A DNA stretch of 64,000 nucleotides, from NCBI RefSeq assembly GCF_002195995.1, contig NZ_NHON01000004.1, positions 1,274 through 65,273 on the forward strand. Reading direction: 5' to 3'. This document shows, in pieces, positions 42,488 to 51,296 of the stretch; the first letter of the stretch is position 1, and each line of letters begins with the position of its first letter. The notes below the pieces were generated by a model. That model was not told where the DNA came from. It made no database searches and was given only the letters and a program-made list of their open reading frames with translations. The stretch comes from Inquilinus limosus (GTDB lineage: Bacteria; Pseudomonadota; Alphaproteobacteria; DSM-16000; Inquilinaceae). A program made the translations under genes and the position numbers.

Positions 42488-43984
42488 ATGGCACATCCGC
42501 TCAAGCCCGCCCTGCTGGGCGCGGCGCTGGCCTTCGCCCTGGCCCTCCCGGCCACGGCGGAGGCGAAGGACCGGTTCGTGGTCGACCTGGTCAACGAGCC
42601 GTCGACGCTGGACCCGCAACTGCAGTGGAACCCGGACAGCTACTACGTCTACCGCAACATCTTCGACAACCTGGTCACCCGCGACGACAAGGGCGGGATC
42701 GTCCCGCAGATCGCGACGGAATGGAAGACGCTGTCCGACACCCGGGTCGAGTTCGAGATCCGCGACGGCGTCACCTTCCATGACGGCAGCACGCTGACGC
42801 CGGAGGATGTCGCCTTCAGCGTCAACCGGATCATCGACCCGAAGCTGGCCAGCCCGCAGCAGGGCCAGTTCGACAAGATCGTGAAGGCCGAGGCGACCGG
42901 GCAGCACAGCGTCGTGCTGACTCTCGCCGGCCCCTACCCCGCTTTGCTGGCGCAGCTGGTGAAGCTGTCGATCGTGCCGAAGCACGTGGTCGAGGCGGTG
43001 GGCAACGATGCCTTCAACCTGAAGCCGGTCGGCAGCGGGCCCTACAAATTCGACGGCTGGCAGCGCGGCGTCGCCGTCACCCTGACCCGCAACGATGCCT
43101 ATTGGGGAACGAAGGGCCCGTTCGCGACCGCGGTGTTCCGCGCCGTGCCCGACGCTGCCACCCGGCTGGCCGATGTCGAGGCCGGCAGCGCCGATCTGGC
43201 GGTGTCGCTCGATTCCGACCTGGCCGGCCAGCTCGAGGCCTCGGGCAAGGGCAAGCGGCTCTACACCCTGACCGAGCGGCTGGCCTATCTGCGGCTGAAC
43301 CCGACGAAGCCGCCCTTCGACGACAAGCGGCTGCGCCAGGCCGTGGCCTATGCCGTCGACAAGGAGGGCATCACCCAGGGCATCCTCGGCGGGCTGGACA
43401 AGCCGATCGGCCAGATGGTGACGCCGGCGCATTTCGGCTGGTTCGAGGACATCCCCGGCCTGCCCTTCGACCCGGACAAGGCCAAGGCCCTGGTGGCCGA
43501 GGTCGGCGGGTCGCCGAAGGTCGAGATTGCCACCGGCGCGTTCTTCGACCAGCGCGTGGTCCAGGCGATCCAGCAGGAGCTGGCCGATGTCGGCTTCGAC
43601 GCCAGCATCAACCTGGTCGATACCCCGACCTTCCTGAAGCTGATCCAGCAGGGCGCCCAGGGCGGCCCAACCCTGGCCGTCAGCCGGTCCTCCTGCGCCT
43701 GCCAGGATGCCGACGGGGCGCTGTACCAGCTGTTCCATTCCGGCAATCCCTGGACGATCGTCGAGAACAAGGAGGTCGATGGCTGGCTGGACGACGCCCG
43801 GTCGACGCTGGACAGCGACAGGCGGCTGACCGATTACCGCAAGGTCAGCACCTTCATCGCCACCGAGCTGCCGGTGGTGCCGCTGTTCCAGACCGTGGCG
43901 ATCTACGGCGCCGCCAAGCCGCTGCAATGGACCCCGACGCCGAATGAGAGCCTGTTCCTGAACCGCATGTCCTGGTCGGAATGA
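42488..43984 (+). CDS. peptide-type ABC substrate-binding protein, copy 2
   Basis: The 498-residue protein is a tandem paralogue of the preceding gene. It has a signal peptide (MAHPLKPALLGAALAFALALPATAEA) and the same family-5 fold. The segments DSYYVYRNIFDNLVTRDDKG, VKLSIVPKHVVEAVGNDAFN and TPNESLFLNRMSW are identical to copy 1. By contrast, residues roughly 330-460, in the C-terminal lobe that lines the ligand cleft, differ strongly. The two proteins may thus present different ligands to one membrane complex. The gene starts two bases after copy 1 ends. Confidence 0.93.
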   Translation: MAHPLKPALLGAALAFALALPATAEAKDRFVVDLVNEPSTLDPQLQWNPDSYYVYRNIFDNLVTRDDKGGIVPQIATEWKTLSDTRVEFEIRDGVTFHDGSTLTPEDVAFSVNRIIDPKLASPQQGQFDKIVKAEATGQHSVVLTLAGPYPALLAQLVKLSIVPKHVVEAVGNDAFNLKPVGSGPYKFDGWQRGVAVTLTRNDAYWGTKGPFATAVFRAVPDAATRLADVEAGSADLAVSLDSDLAGQLEASGKGKRLYTLTERLAYLRLNPTKPPFDDKRLRQAVAYAVDKEGITQGILGGLDKPIGQMVTPAHFGWFEDIPGLPFDPDKAKALVAEVGGSPKVEIATGAFFDQRVVQAIQQELADVGFDASINLVDTPTFLKLIQQGAQGGPTLAVSRSSCACQDADGALYQLFHSGNPWTIVENKEVDGWLDDARSTLDSDRRLTDYRKVSTFIATELPVVPLFQTVAIYGAAKPLQWTPTPNESLFLNRMSWSE

Positions 43985-44003
43985 GGGAGGATCAGCGCCC
44001 GGC

Positions 44004-44930
44004 ATGACCGCCTTCCTGCTCCGCCGCCTGGGCCAGGCGCTGCTGACGATCTTCGGCGTCGCCACGCTGATCTTCTTCCTGCAGCGCCTGACCGGCGACC
44101 CGACCTACCTGCTGGTGCCGGACACCGCGACCCAGGCGGATATCGACGCGCTGCGCCACGCGCTGGGCTTCGACCGGCCGCTGTGGGTGCAGTACCTGTC
44201 CTTCCTGGGCGAGATCACGCGCTTCGATCTCGGCCGGTCGGTGGTGCAGAACGTGCCGGTGGCCGACATCATCGCCTCGCGCCTGCCCTACACCCTGGCG
44301 CTGGCCGCCGGGGCGCTGCTGGTCGCCTGCGGCATCGGCATCCCGGCCGGGGTGGCGCTGGCCCTGTGGCGCGACCGCTGGGTCGCGCGGATCCTGGCCG
44401 GGCTGGTGCTGGCGGCGCAGAGCATGCCGACCTTCTGGAGCGGCATCCTGATGATCCTGGTCTTCGCCGTCACGCTGGGCTGGCTGCCGCCCTCCTCCAC
44501 CGGCGGGATCGACCATCTGGTGATGCCGTCGGTGGCGCTGGGGCTGCTGAGCATGGCGACCTTCGCCCGGGTGACGCGGACCGCCCTGCTGGAGGAGCTG
44601 TCGAAGGATTATGTCCGCACCGCCCGCGCCCGCGGCGCCGGCACCGGCCGCCTGCTGCTGCGCCACCTGGCCCGCAACGCCTCGATCCCGGTGATCACGG
44701 TCGCGGGCCTCGAGGTCTCGAACCTGCTGGCCGGCGCGGTGATCGTCGAGACCGTGTTCGCCTGGCCCGGGCTGGGGCAGCTGACGGTGCAGTCGATCCT
44801 GGCCCGCGACTTCCCGATCGTGCAGGGCGTCGTGCTGCTCGGTTCCTTCGTCACCGTCGCGCTGAACCTGCTGACCGACCTGCTGTACACCGCGGTCGAC
44901 CCGCGCATCCGGCTAGGGAGCGCGCGATGA
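44004..44930 (+). CDS. peptide-type ABC permease (DppB-like)
   Basis: The 308-residue membrane protein begins MTAFLLRRLGQALLTIFGVATLIFFLQRLTGDPTYLLVP and has the EAA-type loop VRTARARGAGTGRLLLRHLARNASIPVITVAGLEVSNLLAGAVIVETVFAWPGLGQL, the DppB/OppB pattern. It follows the second binding-protein gene after 19 bases with a GGGAGGA site and overlaps the DppC-like gene by ATGA. It forms half of the channel of the importer. Confidence 0.95.
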   Translation: MTAFLLRRLGQALLTIFGVATLIFFLQRLTGDPTYLLVPDTATQADIDALRHALGFDRPLWVQYLSFLGEITRFDLGRSVVQNVPVADIIASRLPYTLALAAGALLVACGIGIPAGVALALWRDRWVARILAGLVLAAQSMPTFWSGILMILVFAVTLGWLPPSSTGGIDHLVMPSVALGLLSMATFARVTRTALLEELSKDYVRTARARGAGTGRLLLRHLARNASIPVITVAGLEVSNLLAGAVIVETVFAWPGLGQLTVQSILARDFPIVQGVVLLGSFVTVALNLLTDLLYTAVDPRIRLGSAR

Positions 44931-45790
44931 CCGCCGCCGTCGACACATCTCCGGCCCCGGCCGCCAGGCGCAACCCGCTGCGGCGCGCCCTGCCCTTCAT
45001 CATCCTACTGGCGCTGTTCGCCCTGGCCGCCATCCTGGCGCCGCTGGTGGCGCCCTACGACCCGAACGCGCAGAACCTGCTGGGCCGGCTGAAACCGCCC
45101 GGCACCGTTGCCCGCAACGTCCACTACCTGCTGGGCAGCGACGAGCTCGGCCGCGACCTGCTGAGCCGGCTGGTCTGGGGCGCACGGGTCTCGCTGCTGG
45201 TCGCGGTGCTGTCGGTGCTGATCTCCGGCGTCATCGGCACCGTGCTCGGCATGCTCGCCGGCTATCTGCGCGGGCCGGTCGAGATGGTGGTGATGCGGGT
45301 GGTCGACGTGTTCCTGTCGGTCCCCGCCATCCTGCTGGCGATCATCACCGTCGCCGTGGTCGGCCCCGGCCTCTTGAACGTCATCCTGGTGCTGGCCCTG
45401 ACGCGCTGGCCGCGCTACGCCCGCGTCGCCTACGGCCAGACGCTGGCGATCGCCGGCCGGCCCTATGTCCGGCTGTCCGCCTTCATGGGCGCCGGTCCGT
45501 TCCGCGTCCTGTTCCGCCACATCCTGCCGAACATCCTGGGCGCCGTGACCGTGGTCGCGACGCTGGAGTTCGGGCTGATGGTGCTGTTCGAGGCCGGGCT
45601 GTCCTTCCTCGGCCTCGGCGTGCAGCCGCCGACCGCGAGCTGGGGCGCGATGCTGTCGACCGGCCGCAACTACGTCGCCACCGCCTGGTGGATCGCGACC
45701 TTCCCCGGCCTCTGCCTGTTTCTGCTGGTGCTCGCCGCCAACCTGATCGGCGACGCGCTCCGCGACCGTCTCGACCCCCACAGCCGATGA
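44927..45790 (+). CDS. peptide-type ABC permease (DppC-like)
   Basis: The 287-residue protein has the DppC/OppC layout: an N-terminal helix (LPFIILLALFALAAILAPLVAPYDPNAQNLLGRLKPPG), LLGSDELGRDLLSRLVWGARVSLLVA, and the loop PYVRLSAFMGAGPFRVLFRHILPNILGAVTVVATLEFGLMVLFEAGLSFLGLGVQPPTASWGAML. The start at 44927 overlaps the DppB-like stop by four bases. It pairs with the DppB-like subunit and the two ATPases encoded further downstream in the same operon. Confidence 0.95.
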   Translation: MTAAVDTSPAPAARRNPLRRALPFIILLALFALAAILAPLVAPYDPNAQNLLGRLKPPGTVARNVHYLLGSDELGRDLLSRLVWGARVSLLVAVLSVLISGVIGTVLGMLAGYLRGPVEMVVMRVVDVFLSVPAILLAIITVAVVGPGLLNVILVLALTRWPRYARVAYGQTLAIAGRPYVRLSAFMGAGPFRVLFRHILPNILGAVTVVATLEFGLMVLFEAGLSFLGLGVQPPTASWGAMLSTGRNYVATAWWIATFPGLCLFLLVLAANLIGDALRDRLDPHSR

Positions 45791-45798
45791 GGAACCCC

Positions 45799-46584
45799 AT
45801 GAACATCCCCAGCGATCTGACCGGCAAGCGCGTGGTGGTGACCGGCGCCTGCGGCGTGGTGGGCAGCTGGATCGCCGCCGCCTTCGCCGAGGCCGGCGCC
45901 AGCCTGTGCCTGACCGACACGTCGGAGGCGGATCTCGACCGCCTGGCGATGAACCTGAAGGGCGACCGCTTCACCGTCGCCGCCGACCTGCGCAAGGCCG
46001 AGGAGATCGAGGCGCTGGCCGCCGAGGTCGCGGTCCGCTGGGGCACGGCGGACATCCTGGTCAACAATGCCGGCGTCTATCCCAGCGGCTTCCTGCTCGA
46101 CATCGATGTCGAGGAATGGGACCGGATCTTCGAGGTCAATGTCCGCGCGCCCTTCCTGTTGAGCCGCGCCCTGGCGAAGCAGATGATCGCGGCCAAGGTG
46201 CCCGGCAGCATCATCAACATCTCCTCCGGCGCGTCGCGCAAGATGCGGCGGACCGTAGTGCCCTACTGCGTCTCCAAGACCGCGCTGGACCGGCTGACCA
46301 AAGGCTTCGCGCTGGAGCTGGCGGAGTTCGGCATCCGGGTCAACGCGGTCGAGCCCGGCTTCATCGCCGGCAGCAAGGTCAGCCTGCTGACCCAGGAGCA
46401 TGTCGAGGCCACCAGCGGGTCGATCCCTCTGGGCCGCCCCTCCTCCGCCGCGGATGTCGGCAACGCCGTGCTGTTCCTGGCCAGCGACGCCGCTGCCTAC
46501 ATGACCGGGTCGACCATGACCGTCGACGGAGGCAACTCGATCGGGTCGATGGCCGTGTACCAGGCCAAGAAGTCGCCGCTGTAA
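45799..46584 (+). CDS. short-chain dehydrogenase/reductase (classical SDR)
   Basis: The 261-residue protein is a classical SDR: cofactor motif VTGACGVVGS (a TGxxGxxG variant, residues 15-23), NNAG at 89-92, catalytic serine in NISSGAS and the YCVSK motif (Y156, K160), with C-terminal TGSTMTVDGGNSIGSM. It would oxidise or reduce a small alcohol or ketone with NAD(P)(H). The start at 45799 has AGGAA upstream. It lies between the permease genes and the deacetylase/gamma-glutamyltransferase genes in one compact operon, so it presumably acts on the imported compound. Substrate unknown. Confidence 0.92.
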   Translation: MNIPSDLTGKRVVVTGACGVVGSWIAAAFAEAGASLCLTDTSEADLDRLAMNLKGDRFTVAADLRKAEEIEALAAEVAVRWGTADILVNNAGVYPSGFLLDIDVEEWDRIFEVNVRAPFLLSRALAKQMIAAKVPGSIINISSGASRKMRRTVVPYCVSKTALDRLTKGFALELAEFGIRVNAVEPGFIAGSKVSLLTQEHVEATSGSIPLGRPSSAADVGNAVLFLASDAAAYMTGSTMTVDGGNSIGSMAVYQAKKSPL

Positions 46585-46595
46585 GGAGGCCCCCG

Positions 46596-47486
46596 ATGGT
46601 CCAGCCCTGGCCGCGCTACCAATGGCCGCAAGGCCGCGACAGCGCCTTCTGCTTCACCGTCGATGTCGACGCGGATTCGCCCTATCTGTGGCAGCAGCGG
46701 GCGCCGGAGGCGACGCGGTCGCTGGGCCAGCTGGAGCAGCGGCGCTTCGGCCCGCGCCTCGGGATCTGGCGGCTGCTGGACCTGCTGGACCGCTTCGGCA
46801 TCAAGGGCAGCTTCTTTGTCCCCGGCGCGGTGGCCGAGGCCAATCCCGAGCTGCTGCCCGCCTTCCTGGAGCGCGGCCACGAGATCGGGCTGCACGGCTT
46901 CTTCCACGAGATCGTGGCGCAGAGCAGCGACGCCGAGTTCACCGGCGCGCTGGAGGCGGCGATCGAGGTGTTCCGCCGTCAGACCGGCGCGGTGCCGAAG
47001 GGCTTCCGCTCCCCGGCCTGGGAAATGACGCCGCACATGCTGGCCGAGATCCGCCGGCACGGCTTCTGGGACAGCTCGCTGGCGGGCGCGGACCACCCCT
47101 ATGAGATCGACGGCGTGGTCGAGGTGCCGGTGCAATGGGCGATCGACGACGCCGTGTTCTTCAAGTTTTCCGGCGGCGGCACCGACCAGTGGCCGCCCGA
47201 GGCGCCGGGCCCGATCCTGGAGGGCTGGCTGGACGAGTGGGAAGGCCTGCGCCGCCTGAACGGCCTGTTCATGCTGACGGTCCATGACTGGATCTCCGGC
47301 CGCGCCCAGCGGCTGCGCCTGCTGGAGCGGCTGCTGGAGCAGGTCACGGCCGCGCCCGGCGTCTGGATCGCAACGGTCGGCGAGGTCGCGGCGTATCAAG
47401 CCGGCTCTGCCAATGCCGGGCGGTTCGTCGCCGCGTCGGACATCCCCGGCCCGGTCGAGCCGCGCCGCTTCGGGCGCAAGGCATGA
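46596..47486 (+). CDS. polysaccharide deacetylase family hydrolase (PuuE-like)
   Basis: The 296-residue protein has the NodB-type fold: CFTVDVDADSPY holds the first metal-binding aspartate, RFGIKGSFFVPGAVAEANPELLPAFLERGHEIGLHGFFHE holds the histidine motif, and GFRSPAWEMTPHMLAEI follows. This variant without a signal peptide is closest in style to the cytoplasmic PuuE-allantoinase-like branch, which hydrolyses amide or ureide bonds rather than acetylated polysaccharides. The start has a TAAGGAGG site and its end overlaps the gamma-glutamyltransferase gene by ATGA. Its partnership suggests attack on an amide-containing small molecule imported by the operon. Confidence 0.88.
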   Translation: MVQPWPRYQWPQGRDSAFCFTVDVDADSPYLWQQRAPEATRSLGQLEQRRFGPRLGIWRLLDLLDRFGIKGSFFVPGAVAEANPELLPAFLERGHEIGLHGFFHEIVAQSSDAEFTGALEAAIEVFRRQTGAVPKGFRSPAWEMTPHMLAEIRRHGFWDSSLAGADHPYEIDGVVEVPVQWAIDDAVFFKFSGGGTDQWPPEAPGPILEGWLDEWEGLRRLNGLFMLTVHDWISGRAQRLRLLERLLEQVTAAPGVWIATVGEVAAYQAGSANAGRFVAASDIPGPVEPRRFGRKA

Positions 47487-49033
47487 CCGTGGACGGCCGC
47501 AAGACCGAGATCCGCAGCCGCCACGGCCTGGTCGCGGCCCAGCATCGCTACGCGGCGGAAGCCGGCGCGGCGGTGCTGGCCCGCGGCGGCAACGCCATGG
47601 ATGCGGCGGTGGTGGCGGCGCTGGTGCTGAGCGTGGTCGAGCCCTGGCTGTCCGGCATCGGCGGCGGCGGCTTCCTGCTGCATGCCGATGGCAGCACGGG
47701 CGCGGTCTCGACGCTGGATTTCAACGTCCGCGCCCCGGCGGCGCTGGACCCGGCCGACTATCCGCTGGCGGGGGCGGACACCGGCAACTGGTTCCAGTGG
47801 CCGTCGGTGGTCGAGGACCGCAACCTGATCGGCGGCCCCTCGATCTGCATCCCCGGCGCGATCGCCGGTCTGGCGGAGGCGCTGGAGCGCTTCGGCAGCA
47901 TCGGCTGGGCCGAGGCGCTGGCGCCGGCCATCGACCATGCCGAGCGCGGGCTGGAGATCGACTGGTACGCCGCCTTCTGCCTCTCGATCGAGGCGCATGC
48001 GCTGGCCCGCTTCGCGCCGACGGCCGCGCTGCTGCTGGACGGCGGCGAGGCGCCGAAGGCGGCCGAGGGCAAGCACCGCCCGATGCTGGCCAAGGCGCGG
48101 ATGCTGCGGCGCCTGGCGCAGGCAGGCGCCCGCGACTTCTACGAGGGCGAGACCGCGCGCGACTTGGCCGCCGACCTGGCCGAGGCCGGGTCCCGCATCA
48201 CCGCCGCCGACCTCGCCGCCTACCGGCCGCGCTGGGCCGAGCCGCTGCGCGGCGCCTATCGCGGCCGCGACGTCTGGGCCATGCCGGGGCTGAGCGGCGG
48301 CCCCAGCCTGCTGGCGGCGCTGGAGCTGCTGGCGCCGCGCACCGCCTGGGGCGACCGGCCGGATGCGCGGGCGGCGCTGGCCTATGCCCGCGCGGCGCGC
48401 GAGGCCTATCGCCGGCGCCTGACCGGCATGGGCCATGCCGGCCTGTCCCGCGACCCCGGCTGCACCAGCCATGTCAGCGTCGTCGACGCGCAGGGCAACA
48501 TGGTCTCGCTGACCAACACGCTCCTGTCCCGCTTCGGGTCGAAGGTGGTGCTGCCGCAGGCGGGCATCCTGATGAACAACGGCATGATGTGGTTCGATCC
48601 GCGGCCGGGCCAGCCGAACTCGATGGCCGGGGGCGCCCAGCCGCTGGCCAATATGTGCCCTCTGATCCTGGGCCGCGACGGCCGGCCGGAGCTGGCGATC
48701 GGCGCCGCCGGCGGCCGGTCGATCTTCCCGGCGCTGCTGCAGCTGATCTCCTATGTTGTCGATTACGGCATGACGCTGGAGGAGGCGTTCCACACCCCGC
48801 GCGTCGATGCCAGCACGCCGACCATCAAGGTGAACGCGGCCGCGGCCCCGGACGTCGCCGCCACGGTGGCGCGCGACTTCCCGGTGCAGATCGTCGAGGA
48901 CACGCTGTATCCGGTGAACTTCGCCATCGCCTCCGCCGCCGCGCGCGACCCGGCGATCGGCGAGACGGTGGGCATGGCGCACCCGACCAGCCCCTGGTCC
49001 GGCGTCGCGGTCGGAGGGCCGGCCGATGCCTGA
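47483..49033 (+). CDS. gamma-glutamyltransferase-family Ntn hydrolase
   Basis: The 516-residue protein belongs to the gamma-glutamyltranspeptidase family. HGLVAAQHRYAAEAGAAVLARGGNAMDAAVVAALVLSVVEPWLSGIGGGGF is the conserved N-terminal region. GCTSHVSVVDAQGNMVSLTNTLLSRFGS contains the expected autocatalytic threonine (T328), which becomes the N-terminus of the small subunit after self-cleavage. No signal peptide is present, so it is probably cytoplasmic, unlike classical GGT. Cytoplasmic family members include oxamate amidohydrolase and acylases. It overlaps the DppD-like ATPase gene by eight bases. The reaction probably splits a gamma-glutamyl or related amide bond. Confidence 0.9.
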   Translation: MTVDGRKTEIRSRHGLVAAQHRYAAEAGAAVLARGGNAMDAAVVAALVLSVVEPWLSGIGGGGFLLHADGSTGAVSTLDFNVRAPAALDPADYPLAGADTGNWFQWPSVVEDRNLIGGPSICIPGAIAGLAEALERFGSIGWAEALAPAIDHAERGLEIDWYAAFCLSIEAHALARFAPTAALLLDGGEAPKAAEGKHRPMLAKARMLRRLAQAGARDFYEGETARDLAADLAEAGSRITAADLAAYRPRWAEPLRGAYRGRDVWAMPGLSGGPSLLAALELLAPRTAWGDRPDARAALAYARAAREAYRRRLTGMGHAGLSRDPGCTSHVSVVDAQGNMVSLTNTLLSRFGSKVVLPQAGILMNNGMMWFDPRPGQPNSMAGGAQPLANMCPLILGRDGRPELAIGAAGGRSIFPALLQLISYVVDYGMTLEEAFHTPRVDASTPTIKVNAAAAPDVAATVARDFPVQIVEDTLYPVNFAIASAAARDPAIGETVGMAHPTSPWSGVAVGGPADA

Positions 49034-50183
49034 GGCGCTGCCCCTTCTCGCCATCGACGGCTTGAGGGTCGCCATCGGCGGCCGGTCCGTGGTCGACGGC
49101 GTGTCGCTGTCGATCGGCCGCGGCGAGGTGCTGGCCCTGGTCGGCGAAAGCGGCTGCGGCAAGAGCCTGACCGCCCTGTCGGTGCTGCGCCTGCTGCCCG
49201 CCGCCGCCCGCATCGCCGGCGGCACCGTGGCCATGGACGACACCGACCTGCTGGCGCTGGACGAGGCAACGCTGCGCGACCTGCGCGGCAACCGGGTGTC
49301 GGTGATCTTCCAGGAGCCGGTGGCGTCGCTGAACCCGCTGGTGCGGGTCGGCGACCAGGTGGCGGAAAGCCTGCGGCTGCATCGCGGCGCTTCGGCCGCC
49401 GAGGCCCGTCGCGAGGCGGTCGCCATGCTGGCGCGGGTCGGCATCGCCGATCCGGAGCGGCGGGCCGCGCAGTTCCCGTTCGAGCTGTCGGGCGGCATGT
49501 GCCAGCGGGTGATGATCGCGTCGGCCCTGATCTGCCGGCCGGAGATCCTGATCGCCGACGAGCCGACCACGGCGCTGGACGTCACCATCCAGGCGCAGAT
49601 CCTGGACCTGCTGAAGACCCTGCGGGCCGAGGCCGGCAGCGCCATCCTGCTGATCACCCACGATATGGGCGTGGTGGCCGACATGGCCGACCGGGTGGCG
49701 GTGATGTATGGCGGCACGGTGGTCGAGAGCGGGCCGGTCGACGCCCTCTTCGACGCCCCCGCCCACCCCTACACCAAGCTGCTGCTGGCCACCGTGCCGC
49801 GCCTCGACGGGCCGCGGCGGGAGGAGCTGAAGACCATCGCCGGCGCGGTGCCGGACGCGGCGAGCTGGCCGCAGGGCTGCCGCTTCCGCACCCGCTGCCC
49901 GCTGGCCGACGAGCGCTGCGCCGAGACCCCGCCGCTGGAGCCGGCGCGGCACGCCGGCATGAATGGAAAGGCCGGTGCCTCCCCCTCACCCGAAATCGCT
50001 GACGCGATTTCGACCTCTCCCCGGGGGAGAGGTGAAGAAGCCCTCTCCCCCGGGGAGAGGGAGGGGCCCGGCGCGCAGCGACGGGAGGGTGAGGGGGAGC
50101 AGGCCTCTCCATCGCGAACCAATCCGGCAACAGACCATTTGGCCGCATGCTGGCACAGCAATCGCGTAGGGGAGCTGGCATGA
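49026..50183 (+). CDS. peptide-type ABC ATPase (DppD-like) with in-frame repeat insertion
   Basis: The 385-residue ATPase has Walker [10 protein letters not shown], signature [16 protein letters not shown], Walker [15 protein letters not shown] and the C-terminal oligopeptide-transport domain ([41 protein letters not shown]). Normally that domain continues directly into a segment like HLAACW. Here about 55 codons, rich in Gly, Glu, Ser and Pro, lie between HAGMNGK and [14 protein letters not shown]. They are encoded by a palindromic repeat (49979-50099) plus flank, inserted without breaking the frame. The ATP-binding core is intact, so the protein should still work. It overlaps the next ATPase gene by ATGA. 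Confidence 0.93.
   Translation: MPEALPLLAIDGLRVAIGGRSVVDGVSLSIGRGEVLALVGESGCGKSLTALSVLRLLPAAARIAGGTVAMDDTDLLALDEATLRDLRGNRVSVIFQEPVASLNPLVRVGDQVAESLRLHRGASAAEARREAVAMLARVGIADPERRAAQFPFELSGGMCQRVMIASALICRPEILIADEPTTALDVTIQAQILDLLKTLRAEAGSAILLITHDMGVVADMADRVAVMYGGTVVESGPVDALFDAPAHPYTKLLLATVPRLDGPRREELKTIAGAVPDAASWPQGCRFRTRCPLADERCAETPPLEPARHAGMNGKAGASPSPEIADAISTSPRGRGEEALSPGEREGPGAQRREGEGEQASPSRTNPATDHLAACWHSNRVGELA
49979..50099. repeat. palindromic repeat inserted inside the DppD-like gene
   Basis: CTCCCCCTCACCC at 49979-49991 is mirrored by GGGTGAGGGGGAG at 50087-50099. Inside are GAAATCG-CTGACG-CGATTTC and palindromes of the CCTCTCCCC/GGGGAGAGG type. Related intergenic sequence lies at 15044-15106. 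This copy is translated. Confidence 0.85.
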
Positions 50184-51151
50184 CCGGAGCCCCGCTCCTC
50201 TCGGTCCGCGACCTCGCGGTGCATTTCCCGATCCGGGGCGGCGCGGCCAAGGGCGCCGTGGTCAAGGCGGTGGACGGCATCTCGCTGGAGCTCGAGGCCG
50301 GCCGCACCCTGGCGCTGGTGGGCGAAAGCGGCTGCGGCAAGTCGACCACCGGCTACGCCATCCTGGGGCTGGAGCGGGCGACGCGCGGCAGCGTGGCCTT
50401 CGAGGGCCGCGACGTCACCCACGCCGCCCCAGCCGAGCGCCGCGCCTTGGCCGGCGCCATGCAGATCGTGTTCCAGGACCCCAGCGCGGCGCTGGACCCG
50501 AAGATGCGGATCGGCGCCAGCATCGCCGAGCCGCTGGCGATCCGCGGCACGTCGGGCGCGGAACGCCGCCGCCGGGTCGCCGAGCTGCTGGACCTGGTCG
50601 GCCTGCCCGCCGGCTACGCCCAGCGCACCCCCAACGAGCTGTCGGGCGGGCAGCGCCAGCGGGTGGTGATCGCCCGCGCCTTGGCGCTGTCGCCAAAGCT
50701 GCTGGTGTGCGACGAACCAGTCTCGGCGCTGGACGTCTCGATCCGCTCGCAGATCCTGAACCTGCTGGTGCGGCTGCAGGACCAGCTCGGCCTGGCCTAT
50801 CTGTTCATCAGCCACGATTTGTCGGTGGTCCGCCACATCGCCGACCGGGTGGCGGTGATGTATCTCGGCACCATCGTCGAGCAGGGTGACACCGATGCCG
50901 TCTTCGCGGCGCCGCGCCACCCTTACACCGAGGCCCTGCTGTCGGCGATCCCGCTGCCCGACCCGCGGGCGCAGCGTCAGCGCCGCAAGATCATCCTGTC
51001 CGGCGACCTGCCGAGCCCGCTGGCGGCGCCCGCCGGCTGCCCCTTCGTCAGCCGCTGCCCGATCCGGGTCGAGGATTGCGCCGCCATCCGCCCGGCGCTG
51101 CGCCCGGCCGAAGGCGGCACCGAGGCCGCCTGCCTGGTGCGGGCGGGGTGA
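50180..51151 (+). CDS. peptide-type ABC ATPase (DppF-like)
   Basis: The 323-residue ATPase has Walker [26 protein letters not shown]-loop [24 protein letters not shown], signature [18 protein letters not shown], Walker [21 protein letters not shown] and the C-terminal domain with [17 protein letters not shown] and [16 protein letters not shown]. This is the DppF/OppF type. The start at 50180 overlaps the DppD-like stop. It is the last gene of the 11 kb operon, and a strong two-way terminator follows. Confidence 0.95.
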   Translation: MTGAPLLSVRDLAVHFPIRGGAAKGAVVKAVDGISLELEAGRTLALVGESGCGKSTTGYAILGLERATRGSVAFEGRDVTHAAPAERRALAGAMQIVFQDPSAALDPKMRIGASIAEPLAIRGTSGAERRRRVAELLDLVGLPAGYAQRTPNELSGGQRQRVVIARALALSPKLLVCDEPVSALDVSIRSQILNLLVRLQDQLGLAYLFISHDLSVVRHIADRVAVMYLGTIVEQGDTDAVFAAPRHPYTEALLSAIPLPDPRAQRQRRKIILSGDLPSPLAAPAGCPFVSRCPIRVEDCAAIRPALRPAEGGTEAACLVRAG

Positions 51152-51167
51152 CGACGGGCGATCGAAG

Positions 51168-51208
51168 GCCCGGCCCGGGGCATGGTGGGGGTTAGCCCCG
51201 GGCCGGGC
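51168..51208. terminator. bidirectional terminator hairpin between convergent operons
   Basis: GCCCGGCCCGGGGC (51168-51181) pairs with GCCCCGGGCCGGGC (51195-51208): a perfect 14 bp stem with a 13-base loop. It lies 16 bases after the DppF-like gene and also after the convergent AKR-RidA gene. No T-run is visible. Confidence 0.7.
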
Positions 51209-51296
51209 TGGGCACTCGGGGAAGTGTGAGCGCCGCTGATGTGACGATTCCGGACGGCGATCTCTTCCATCATTTCGGCCGAGCGAAGCGATCCGG

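Noticed and set aside
46596-49033. A complete purine/allantoin degradation cluster
   Set aside because: Only family-level likeness to PuuE and oxamate amidohydrolase exists; no urate oxidase, allantoicase or ureidoglycolate gene is nearby.
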